NCBI RefSeq assembly: GCF_037392515.1
Contig: NC_090285.1
Coordinates: 7,322,501-7,386,500 of the forward strand
Source: Haliotis asinina
Taxonomy: Eukaryota > Mollusca > Gastropoda > Lepetellida > Haliotidae
DNA length: 64,000 nucleotides
Direction of reading: 5' to 3'
The notes below the pieces were generated by a model. The model was not told the origin of the DNA, searched no databases, and saw only the letters and a list, made by a program, of their open reading frames with translations. Positions 1-11,200 of this stretch are shown here, piece after piece (positions within the stretch are counted from its first letter, which is position 1; the number at the start of each line of letters is the position of its first letter). A program made the position numbers and the translations under genes.

Positions 1-2390
1 CGATTTGACACTGACAGGACATGACCAACATCCATCAAGAGAGCGATACATGACAGTAACATTAACTAAACCATCCTAGAACCACCATGTTGAAAAAGCA
101 ATTCTAGGAAAAGCATTTGTTGTCAGGAATACATTTTAAAAAGCATTCACAAAAAATATCTGAAAATGGTTCAGACCAGTAAAACTTAATTATCAGATGA
201 TTACACACTTATTCCAGAAAGCAATGAATTACTATTTTTTTCATTTCCTTCAAACGAAGAACAAATTATTCAAATTTGTCATTTTGGCATACATTACCAA
301 AATCTGATTCTGAAACAAAAAAAGGTATAAAATAAGTGACATGACATTGTGATTTCTGAAGATTAAGCTCTACTGGCCCTAGTGTGAACTTAGTCAGATT
401 CTGATATAGATTACCATGATTAGCAAGAGACAGATTCCTTTAGCACATTTAATGTCCATCAAACACACATTTCTTTAATACAAATGGCTGCTTATGAGCT
501 AAAATCCATTCCCGCAATTTCTTCTGACAACAGCTAATGGACCAAAAAACTTATGTCCAAGATTGACATAAGCCAACCACAGAAACAGACTAGTATGGTC
601 AATATAAGCATGCATTCTAAAAGTATGTCCACTGGCATTCCATAAAGTATACAATGGAGTCCTATGTAAGTCTCAAGGTACCATTCCCCTCTCTCAAATA
701 CGTAATGATCATACAAGAATCAGGTCCTGACCAGTACATGAGATTGTTTCCATCTTACAAGACTGACACGACAACAAGGGACATTTTGAGACCCTTTCAA
801 TTCACTTATTAGATCATTATTGGCCTGCTGCCTCTTTACATAGTCAGAAAACGTATTTTGATACAAAACTATATATTCCATATTTACCTGGTGTATCATC
901 GTGCTTAGTTTCATAACAAAATAGTCATGGTATATTCAAGTATACATTTAAAGAATTCCTCTTTTCAAAACCAATTTAGGTATACCAGTGGTTACTATAC
1001 TTAGACACAGCCAACCACCATTGCACCAGCTGTATAAGTGAAGACACATAGTCGTATCCTTTGGTAAGTACAAGGATGAATAATGAAGAAAATGAATACT
1101 GTAAATTGTCACATATAAACACAGATGCCAACCCCCGAGTGTTGCAAACAGTAATCAAATAGGATCAAAATTAGTATAAAATCAAAATTGACTATAAAAT
1201 TAGTAGTCAGCTAAATACTTAAAATCATGATGGATTCTAAGAAAGGCAATATGACACCAATCAAGAGTAAGCTTCGATTTCACATACCCCCACCCAAGAT
1301 TTCCAAATAATCCGATTACATTTCTTTTTGTTGGCCAAAATGTACTCAATTGATGACAATGTAGTTTCGTCCACGGAATTTTAATGAATCTCCTTCAAAT
1401 TTTCTAGAAATTCTGGTGCAGTCATATTGGCATAAACTGACTCTAAAATTTGTAGCAAGTACGATAAAATCGTAGACGTTGGCATCTCTGTCTATACCCG
1501 CCACATACTAGCAGTCAGTCAGTCACCAGTGAAATCATGTGGCAGACACATTCCAGCTGAGTCATGGTAGAGTGGAATCAAACTCTGTGGCTAAACAAGC
1601 AAGTGTTTTAACCACGAGGCCAATCCTCCCATTTACTTGAACATTTACTGTGTTCAATATCATCTTAATGACGATAGGTAATACTTAAACGACAAAATGA
1701 CATGCCCACAAGACAAAATGACATCACACATAATTATCAATTTGATTCAGAAAAGTGAATAGTTATGTGTACATTGATGTCATGATCAGGTGATGCACAT
1801 TTACATGAAATCACTTGTACATTACAGCTAAATGATCATCACCAAAACTGTGAAAAAACGTAACCAAATTACATAATTCTGTCAACAAAGAATGACAAAC
1901 AGGTCTGTAATATTACAAGTCTGAGCTGAAGTGAGTGAGTGAGTGAGTGAGTGAGTGAGTGAGTCGGGTTTAATGCTGCTTCAGTGAGTAATCCAGGTAT
2001 GTAGCAGCTCAGTAAATACTTAAGAGACACAAGTTATGGATATATACCAATTATAAAGACACCAGGTATTTATAACCATGACCAGTCGATGTGAGTCTGT
2101 CAAACCCATGGTCTAGACTGGAGGAGCAGCCACAAAACACAAGTCGAATACTTGTACTCGGATGGATTTGGATGAAAATGAATCTTCTCGAGCTGCTCCT
2201 CGGTTCTCTGTACTGACGTCACACAATCCATGTTTTTATTCACATTTTCTGTTTCTGTCACGTTAAAGCTCATCAGTACAAATGGCGAGTAGGACCTACC
2301 ATAGGTATAATTACAACATTGACGCATGACATAAAAGATGTGTCTCTATATCATGAACAGTACATGTACATATCATATCATGTCTATATA
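1..2390. other. Gene-poor flank
   Basis: A/T-rich DNA with only short, non-conserved ORFs. A weak tRNA-SINE remnant is visible at about 1498-1630 and a GAGT run at 1925-1963. No gene recognised. Confidence 0.6.
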
Positions 2391-2392
2391 TA

Positions 2393-2549
2393 CTGAGGGA
2401 GAAAAATAAGGGATCACGTGAAAACTAGAGTTCCTTTACTTTTTTCCAGGTTTCTTCACACACTTTGTCTCGCATAGGTTGTGCAGAATCCTGGAAGCAC
2501 ACAAGGGAACACTTGCGATTTCATACGATCCCTTATTTTTTACCCTCAG
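2393..2549. mobile_element. Tc1/mariner-type MITE with TA target duplication
   Basis: 157 bp with inverted ends of about 30 bp starting CTGAGGG and containing AAAAATAAGGGATC on both sides, with a handful of mismatches. TA dinucleotides flank it at 2391-2392 and 2550-2551. No coding potential. Confidence 0.75.
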
Positions 2550-3387
2550 TACAGAATACGTACATCATGTATAATCTAGGCAAACATCATGTATATATCA
2601 CATATATATCATGTGCAAATCAATATATATACATAATATATGTATCAGGTTTATATGTATACATCATGTACATAACATGAATATGTTGTTTGTGACGTAG
2701 ATATTGTATATATATATCATGCATGTATCACATTCAGATTATAATTATAATCAGTCATACTGAAGCATTACGTCAATTGTAAGAAAATGACGTAGGATAG
2801 GGTTCCAAAAGTTGTAAGTTACATTCGCTGGTTTGGGACCCCTGTCAATGTCTGTAGATAAACAAAGCATTAAAATCTGAAATACCACCAACATACAGAG
2901 CTTCTAAATTAAGCACATATAGTAGGCATCTATACCTCAACAGTGAGTGAGGATGGTTTTATGCCACTTCCAGCAATATCACGGCAGGGGACATCAGAAA
3001 TGGGCTTCATACATTTTCCAATTTGGGGATATATCTCAACAGTGTCGTACCCAGTGGTCTCAAGTGGTCTCACACTGAACGGTTTTAAGGTTTAAGCAAT
3101 CAAACTAACACTAAGGTACGTACATTAAACGAACATGAAAGTTGTTAATGTTCATGGACAAAATCACCTGTAACCAAAGCTGAAGGAGCTGCGTAAGATT
3201 ACAAGCATATCATGCCGACCAGAAACACCAAAGAGTTGTATTCAGTAATTCATTAAAAGATACACATAATAACGGACATTGTTGACACTTGTTTCCATTT
3301 TCTAACACAACAGCAATCCTGTTGATAGGCAGAAAAACTATGAATGGCTGTATCCATTTTATCAGCTGTTGTGTAGCATTGTGTAGT

Positions 3388-3575
3388 AAGTGAGTGAGTG
3401 AGTGAGTGAGTGAGTGAGTGAGTGAGTGAGTTTAGTTTTACATTGCTTCTATCAATATCCCGGCAATATCATGACAGGGGAAACCAGAAATGGGCTTCAT
3501 ACATTGTGCCCATGTGGAAAATCCATCCTGTTACTTCATCCAATGCCTTAACGACAAAGCCACCCCACCGTCCCA
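3388..3575 (-). mobile_element. SINE family A copy with GAGT tail array
   Basis: Reverse; begins with about ten GAGT units (3388-3430). The head is degraded. A similar but poorer copy precedes it at about 2940-3060, and GAGT runs also occur at 1925-1963. Confidence 0.6.
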
Positions 3576-4324
3576 AGTGAGTAAGTAGGTGAATCAGGTT
3601 TTACACTGCTTTGAACAGTATACTAATTACATCATCAACCTGACGTGGGAGGAAGGCTGAAGTGATGAAGATGGTGCTGCTATACCTGCTAAACCCACCA
3701 CCTAGGTTTTTATCCCATGCTTGCAGGATTTAAGACTACATAGAAACTGTTTCACATTAGATGGCCGGGACAGAGTTTCCCTCCACCGTGAAGTAAGAAC
3801 ATTCCATGACTTGTGCACATGAACAAAACACATACTAATGACTGTGAATGAATGACATCACTGGACGAATGCCATGATCATCATCATACAGTTCATAGAG
3901 AGAATAGTGAAATGCTTGTGAATATGTCAGACATTCAAGTGAAGCATATATAAATTCATTCAAAGTCAAAACAAATAAGGAGCCTGGCAGATAAGGTAAA
4001 TGGTGAAGATGGTAAATGAATGTCTGATTCTGATTGTCACTTGAGTCAGTTAACTTTAATAATAAACCCCATTTCCTGGTGTGTATTGCTTAATCATTCC
4101 ACTGATCCTTATAAATCACACATCCGAATCCCTGAAGTCATTATACAATTCAACAAAGTCATCTACAGTCGAATCGTTGATAGTTCCAACCATAAATACA
4201 GGTAGTTTCCTCATCAAAACTATAAGAACACATATTTAAAGGCAAGTGTCTTAGGAAGATAATTTTGTAGTATTCCTTGTATCACTGTTCATGCATTTGA
4301 TAAATTATAGTGATGTTATAAAAT

Positions 4325-4478
4325 TATAGTTCTACGCCATGTTTAGCAATATTCCTGCAGCATCACAGTGGAGGACACCAGAAGTTGGCTTCACACATTG
4401 CACCTATGCAGGGAATCAAACCTGCCTCTTTGGCATGATGAGCAAATGCTTTAACCACTAGGCTACACCATCCCCTCG
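4325..4478 (-). mobile_element. SINE family A copy
   Basis: Reverse; body (TAGCAATATTCCTGCAGCAT) and head (CTTTAACCACTAGGCTAC) both visible, tail tetramers gone. Confidence 0.65.
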
Positions 4479-5139
4479 CATGTTGTTCGGGAAATGGATT
4501 CCAAATGACGAACATGCTGGGACCACCTGAATATCTGTGTTCAACAAGTCATGAATGATTACCATTTTCTTGGCACTTTAATTACTAGCATCAGAAAACA
4601 AGATACATACATGTAGATGGGAAAAGTGTATAACTGAAAAAATACTTCACACTGTGCTGCACCCAGAAAACTGAAACTGTAGCCATGGTAACATGCCACA
4701 AACAATGTAATAGAACATGGACAAATCCCGGTGTCTGGAGCTGGAGGGCCTGCTTGTATATGGTTGCAATGGTATACTCACACGTCAATACAGAATTAAC
4801 AAGCTTAATACCTGGCCAATGAAAATATTCCATCATCAAAAAAATAATGGCTAAAAACTACCCGAAATCCCATATCAATAATTTGAAAGAATCGTCATGA
4901 CAGCATGTTGGATGCATATAGAGTATACTGGCTTTGAGAACTTAGCTTCAGAAGATATACTACCGTAGGATATGACAGATCATCCAATTATTGCATTATA
5001 TCACTGGTCACAAGATGGACATAGGTTGATGTATCCTTGATGTTTGTTCATGTTCCCTGAGCCTAAATGTTATTCATGTTATTTGAGATAAAGAATAACT
5101 ATCACGAAGTACCAAATGAGTTCAGTATTCCCAGTGGGG

Positions 5140-5425
5140 TACAAAGAAAATGTTACTTGCTTGTACACAGGGTACATAGAAAATGTTACTTGCTTGTACA
5201 CAGGGTACATAGAAAATGTTACTTGCTTGTACACAGGGTACATAGAAAATGTTACTTGCTTGTACACAGGGTACATAGAAAATGTTTCTCGCTTGTACAC
5301 AGGGTACATAGAAAATGTTACTTGCTTGTACACAGGGTACATAGAAAATGTTACTTGCTTGTACACAGGGTACATTGAAAATAACAGAAGAGTGCTCAGC
5401 CAATCAGAAAACAACATTTACGTGC
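5140..5425 (+). repeat. 33-bp minisatellite attached to a MITE end
   Basis: Seven to eight near-identical 33-bp units, each beginning CAGGGTACATAGAAAATG, followed at about 5365-5425 by sequence matching the left half of the 124-bp MITE at 11131. Because the unit is a multiple of three, all frames stay open, so the apparent ORFs here are artefacts. Confidence 0.9.
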
Positions 5426-6201
5426 AAGGCAAGATATATAACTATGGTCATGTCATCACAAATTAACTACAGTTGATGGAACATAAAACATATTTTCCGT
5501 CTTCCAAGCATGTGTTGAATGCTGTCCCAGCAAACACCACACCCCCCCCAATTTCTTCCCCAATATAACATGACATGGTTGGTCCCCAACAAACCACAGG
5601 CTTGTATGCTGTAAATCCATAATCTGCTAGAGTTTGTGCGGTGCAGAAATGTGCGTCAACTACACACAAATGTATAGGATAGAATCAGACACAAACAATG
5701 TGCCTTCAGTGAAGCACAACAACATTCATTACACTAAATTCTTGAAAAAAATTATAAAGTGAATTTGATTGAAGTAATTAATAAGTCTTACAGTACAGCA
5801 TACCTTGTTTCACAACTTTTACTTTATAGAGCCTTCACTATTGATATGAGGATACTTGAAATGTGTTATTTGAGGTTGAAATGCCTCGAATTGTGGAACC
5901 CTGATGTACCATTTCCATGAGACTGCACAACCAAAAGGTATGGACAATAAAGATGGCTTATTGCTAACATTAAAGAACCCTCACTGTTAGACTCTTGAAC
6001 CCTCCATTATGGAGAACCTTGATTTTTCCATTTCTATACTATTGCACAACCGAAAGGTATAGACAGTAAAGATGTCTGATTAGTCTTATCACTTTCCCAT
6101 GATCAGTCGCACATGAAACTTCAATTCTTTGATGTCTTTAAATATGATTTGTTTGCCAACCTTGATGCAATGAAAATATGACAGTAGATAATGATTCACA
6201 C

Positions 6202-6295
6202 GTGATCTCTAATGCTTGGACACAGACAATAATTACTCACACGCAAATGTGATCTCCAATGCTTGGACACAGACAATAATTACTCACACACACAC
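6202..6295 (+). repeat. 47-bp tandem duplication
   Basis: Units from GTGATCTCTAATGCTTGG (6202) and GTGATCTCCAATGCTTGG (6249). A looser duplication of about 119 bp (CACAACC..AAAGGTAT) precedes it at about 5900-6090. Confidence 0.8.
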
Positions 6296-6795
6296 ATACA
6301 ACTGACATGTTCTGCTCCAAGATGAGCTGTAGGGCTTCCTGATAAGGCACATGGGATCATTCTCAAATTATTGTTCATCTACTCATCAACACATGGAATG
6401 AAACTAATGTCACATGACAAACACATACAAAAATGAATTGATAAGTTGTTCGACCTTCATAAATAAAGAAAATATAGTACTTTCTGAACATATACCACTC
6501 CAGACTAGCTAAGGATCATCTATAAAGATGACTATCTAGGTCCTTGCTAAATCTGAGCAGTATACTTCCTTTACACAACAGTGTCAATGTGAGCAGATCC
6601 CGCTTTAAGTAATTAAACACCTGTAAGTGTTGCACATTTGTGCTACTCAGTCTATCTACCCTGTTGTCATACGTTCTGAACACACTTAATCTCATAAACC
6701 GGACACACTTGAAAGACACACAGTAGGCATCATGGCTGACACTCATCGGCAGCCATGTTCGGGCAGTGCTGGAGAAGGATGACTCGCTTAGACTC

Positions 6796-6801
6796 TTTAT
6801 T
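6796..6801 (-). terminator. Candidate XPO4 polyadenylation signal
   Basis: AATAAA on the minus strand about 1.25 kb past the XPO4 stop. It is the first canonical hexamer I noticed downstream, but no transcript evidence is available and the 3' UTR could end elsewhere. Confidence 0.25.
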
Positions 6802-8053
6802 GGTTCTCCTTCTGAATGATCAACAATTCCATCATTTGGGAGAACGACTGACCATCACACTGTAGAATCAACCTACAGCAGAATTACCATGACGTTGAAA
6901 TAGTTGAAATCAACCTGTATGTTGTAAGGAACGACCACCTTGAAGTTGTGGAATTACCCATCACCATGTAATTGTGGGACTGACCATCACAGCGAAACCA
7001 CTGGACCAGGCAACACAGACTCTTGCGTGGAATGAGTTACTACTACAAAACTGTGGACTCAGCTATCTCTTCTTATCCTGAATTTTGACTGACGGAATCG
7101 TTTGATCACAAAATGGCTTGGTGGAATCAATGCTTCAGCCACTTCATTGTTAAATAAGGCTTGGTCACTGACAGGAAGTTGATTCTCAGATCATTCGCTT
7201 GCAATCCAGCTGGTCGTTGTCTACCTGTCTGCCATACCTTGAAACTGACGGCAGACACTAATACTTACAATCGTCTGAGAGCAGACGCCAGATCTTCACA
7301 TGTTCGAGAGTAGAGGGTGGATCTTCCACCTCTCTGAAAGCAGATGCCAATACTGCTGCACTCTCAATGGATCCCTCCAAAGAAAACATTTGTCCTTGAT
7401 TTAGTCTGGTTCTAGTAGCTTCCGGACTCTGACACATCAAACATCTTAGCCCCCAACAATCCCTGTTTCATAAAATACAATTTGTATTGTCGGATAAACC
7501 CTTGACTCCCTCAAAGGTAATTTAACTTGTCAAGAATTGTCAAGTCATCACAACAAACAAGCACTTTTGGAGAGCATCAGTTGTCATAGTTGTTCGAGGC
7601 ATTGTAGTTTCCTACTAAAATACGTCTTCTGTTACTTTAGAAAAATATTTGAAACACACTGAACTTGCAAGTGTCAGCACCAAGAACCATTTGTTTGAGC
7701 AAACACAAGCAGTCTAAAGGGATTTGGAGCACACTCTTGCTGCACTAACCCACACAAACACACAGTGCTTTACTCCATCAATGTGCAATCTTGCCTCACT
7801 CTGCACACATGCATACTGTCCCTGCCTCACACAAACATCTTGGTGCATTCTGTACAGCTACCTAGCTTGCAGCCACAGCAAGTGCAGATTCTCGTGCTAG
7901 TTGGCACGTCTTGTACTGGTGCATCAAACTTTGCATAGAACAGCATTAATTGAATTGTGCGTGTAAACGCAAAGCCGACACTGGATCGAAGAGCTCCTGT
8001 GGTGATCAGAAGACTTGCTTCTCTTGATAAAGGGGCTGAATGTAGTTGGACAT

Positions 8054-8251
8054 TCACTTGACACACAGGAATCCTCGGACATTGATAAGGAATTGGTCAA
8101 AGTTGTGCATGAATGCTATCTTGGTGTGCCGGGAGATGGTCATGTTCAAGGATGGTGGGGTCAGGTTGTTGAAGGCCTCCAGGAGGCGCTGCTTGTACTC
8201 CTCCTCCTGTTGGGTCTGCAGCAGCCGGTTTACCAGGTCACGGTACTGCTC
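8054..8251 (-). CDS. XPO4: XPO4 coding exon 25 (stop codon)
   Basis: Residues 1082-1146 and stop. EQYRDLVNRLLQTQQ, RLLEAFNNLT, KIAFMHNFDQFLINVRGF and LCVK match the human C terminus (EYSELVETLLSSQQ, RLADAFNKLT, FLKSLEEFMANVGGLLCVK). Acceptor GTTACAG. Confidence 0.97.
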   Translation of the reverse strand, partial: EQYRDLVNRLLQTQQEEEYKQRLLEAFNNLTPPSLNMTISRHTKIAFMHNFDQFLINVRGFLCVK

Positions 8252-11200
8252 CTGTAACATACAGACACAGTCAGGGTGGTGGGCAGCGTGGTGTGGAGTG
8301 GTAAGGTGAGTGTGAGTGTGAGTGTGAGTGTGAGTGTGAGTGTGAGTGTGAGTGTGAAAAGTTTAGTTTTATGCCACACTCAGCAGTATTCCATCTATAT
8401 GGCTGCGGTCTGTAAATGATCAAGTCTGGACCAGACAATACTGTGATCAACAGCATGAGCATCGATCTGTGCAACTGGGAACCGATGACATGAGTCAACC
8501 AAGTCAGAGAGCCTGACCACCCGATCCTGTTAGTTGCCTCTTGCGACAAGCATAGTTGCCTTCATGGCAAGTATGGGTTGATGAAGCCATATTCTACACC
8601 GGACCTTCACGGGTGAGGTGATTTGAGGTAAAGTGAGGTGAGGTTGAGCTGTGATGGAAGTGGTGATGATGATGTGTGGTGTGATGATGATGTGGTGTGG
8701 TGTGGTGTGGTGTGGTGTGGTGTGGTGTGGTGTGGTGTGGTGTGGTGTGGTGTGGTGTGGTGTGTGGTTATTGTCGGGTCATATTGGTGTGATGGGGCGT
8801 CATGTGGTGAGGCATAGTATGACATTGTGTAGAGTTGTATGGTGGATGCAGGGAATGTGTCATAAGACTCATATACAGTGATATGGTGTAGGGGAGTAGG
8901 GTGTACTGTGGTTTTGTATGGAGTGACGGGTAGCATTGGGTGGGATCTGAGTCCGATGACCTAGCATGTCCCACTATGGCAATGCTGTGGTGTGGCTACT
9001 ATAACACAAATCAGTAACTGACATAAACTAGCAGTGTTGTGTGGCACAGGAAAAACACTTAACGATAATCATAAGACTTCCTTCATACAGTGGACCCTGT
9101 ATATTCCAACTTCTGAATTATCCCGCAATCTGTGAATTACAACATATTTTGGAGGTCTTGGCAGATTTCCTCTATATTATCATCATTATCAGACATCTGT
9201 ACATTCCGAATTCTGACACCATTTTCTGGTCCCAATGACACTATCAATCTGGACAATCTGACACTATCACCCATACTGCTAAAAAAAACCAATACACCTG
9301 TCAATGACCAGCTGACAACTAACACCCTATTACTGGTAATCTCTTTGGCTCCAGCACTTTGCTAACTGGGAGTTAAACAACAGTGTGAGAACGCATGGAC
9401 CTGTATTTTTACAAGCTGTTTTTTCAAGTGCAGTTTCAAGTTTCAGTTGTGATGATGGTAATCTACAGTGGACTTTTTCATGAAAATGCGAATATAATTG
9501 TGATAGGACTACATGTATAATGTGGATATATCTTAAACTGAAGATAACAAATCAATTGATATACATATATATATAAGTACAGAATTTGTTTTCTTCTGAC
9601 TTTACTTACCAAGAACACAACTATGAAGCATTTATGACATAAACCAGTTACAATGTATGGTATTGTTTGAAATGTATTTAAGCAAGGAGACATTGAATTA
9701 TCCAACACTGTGTACAATCCAACATTTTTTCCTGGTCCCAGTGAGTGTCAGATTGTACAGAGTCCACAGTACTGGTATACAGAAAAGGACATATCACCTT
9801 TTCATACATCATTCCTAACACTGTCAAATGTCAAACTTTGGAAACTGTAGCCAAGTGACATACCTGATGGCAGCAGATGAGACAGAAGAGTGTGGTGCTG
9901 GCTGTCTCCAGCAGATCCATGTCGAAACTCTCCAGGAGCAGCATATGGAACACCAGCTGCAACATGAGTACAAGACATACTTCATTAGGACACGTACAGC
10001 AATATTCCAGCCAGAACAGACCATCCAGTGATAGATGAAATGGGAAAACAGTAACAACACTGGGGTGAGATGACATGCAGTGAATCAAACGATTGAGTCC
10101 CACCACCCAATTCCTTACTCTTCACGCTCAGCATAGGTAGCAGGGAACCTTTACTTGAACAGTCCTTACAAAATTGAGTGTCTTCAGGTCTAGAGTAGAC
10201 ATGCCAGTGATCCAGGCTATGGCTGATCAGGCATCTCATGTGATCGAGTCATAGAATCAAGTCATAGAAGCAACAGTATTCACAGGATCTACAGGTTCGT
10301 CAAAATGGGTAGTCCCTTGATGTATTTTGACTCCAATTTGAACAAGAGTCATCAGAAGATGACAAAACTCCCCCGCCCCCACATATTTGAAAGAACAAAT
10401 AATCTGACAGTTACTACGTCCTAATCCATGGAAATCATGAAAAATATAAATGCCAAAAATAGTAAAAGGCACCACTTTGAGGTCTGCCTCATATATCTGC
10501 CAATTTCTGCTAAAAGATATTGAAAGGATTTCCATTTGTGCTCTGGAAATACAACCCATCCCTCCATTTGAGACTAAGTCCAATTTTACCATGGAAAGCA
10601 AAAAAAAAGCAAATATCCTCAAAGCGCAAAAAGCACCATTTTAGGGTATGATTCATATATCTGCTAAGTTCTGCTGAAAGATATTGAATTGTTTTTGAGT
10701 TGTGCTCCTGAAACGAAAACCAACCCCTCCTTTTTGAGACCTAGTTCAAATTGTGGGTTAAAGTACCCTTGATGTTTGTTTATGTCCAAAGGACGAGAGG
10801 AGCATAAACAAACATCAAGGGTACCACAACCCATGGTCCCTGAGGGACCAGTGAACAACGATATTTATCTTACCAAACACCTCAATGTTAAGCTTGAACT
10901 GTTTGAAGCATGAGTATCAACAAGTGTGAATCAAACAATTTGAATCTTGCATATTGCTGCTTTTTCCCCGTAGGTATTGTCTTAGTGAAGTCAATAATTT
11001 GAATGTAATTCTCCTTCTCAATATTCACAGGGACTACATTTGAACATTTTGTCAAATTTTATAGGAAAAGAGACAAACACTTTCGATGTCATTTCGCTAG
11101 ATTTTGCGGACGGTGTATTGCAATTGTACACAGGGTACATTGAAATTAACAGAAGAGTGTTCAGCCAATCAGACAGCCAAATTTACGTGTGAGGTAAGAT

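Larger units (their letters stand above)
5430..8053. other. Flank and probable XPO4 3' UTR
   Basis: No conserved ORF. The part adjoining 8054 should be XPO4 3' UTR on the minus strand; its end is unknown. Short tandem duplications lie near 5.9-6.3 kb. Confidence 0.5.

Noticed and set aside
5067-5466. Four overlapping ORFs of 93-116 residues with 11-residue repeats; also considered as a CRISPR-like array
   Set aside because: The 33-bp unit is a multiple of three so every frame is open; there are no spacers, so it is a minisatellite.
7258-7440. 60-residue minus-strand ORF after the XPO4 stop, considered as a further gene or exon
   Set aside because: XPO4 already ends with its conserved GFLCVK terminus and this ORF matches nothing I know; more likely 3' UTR.
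8607-8974. His/Thr/Ser-rich ORFs near 8.7 kb
   Set aside because: Translations of the TGTGG microsatellite in XPO4 intron 24.
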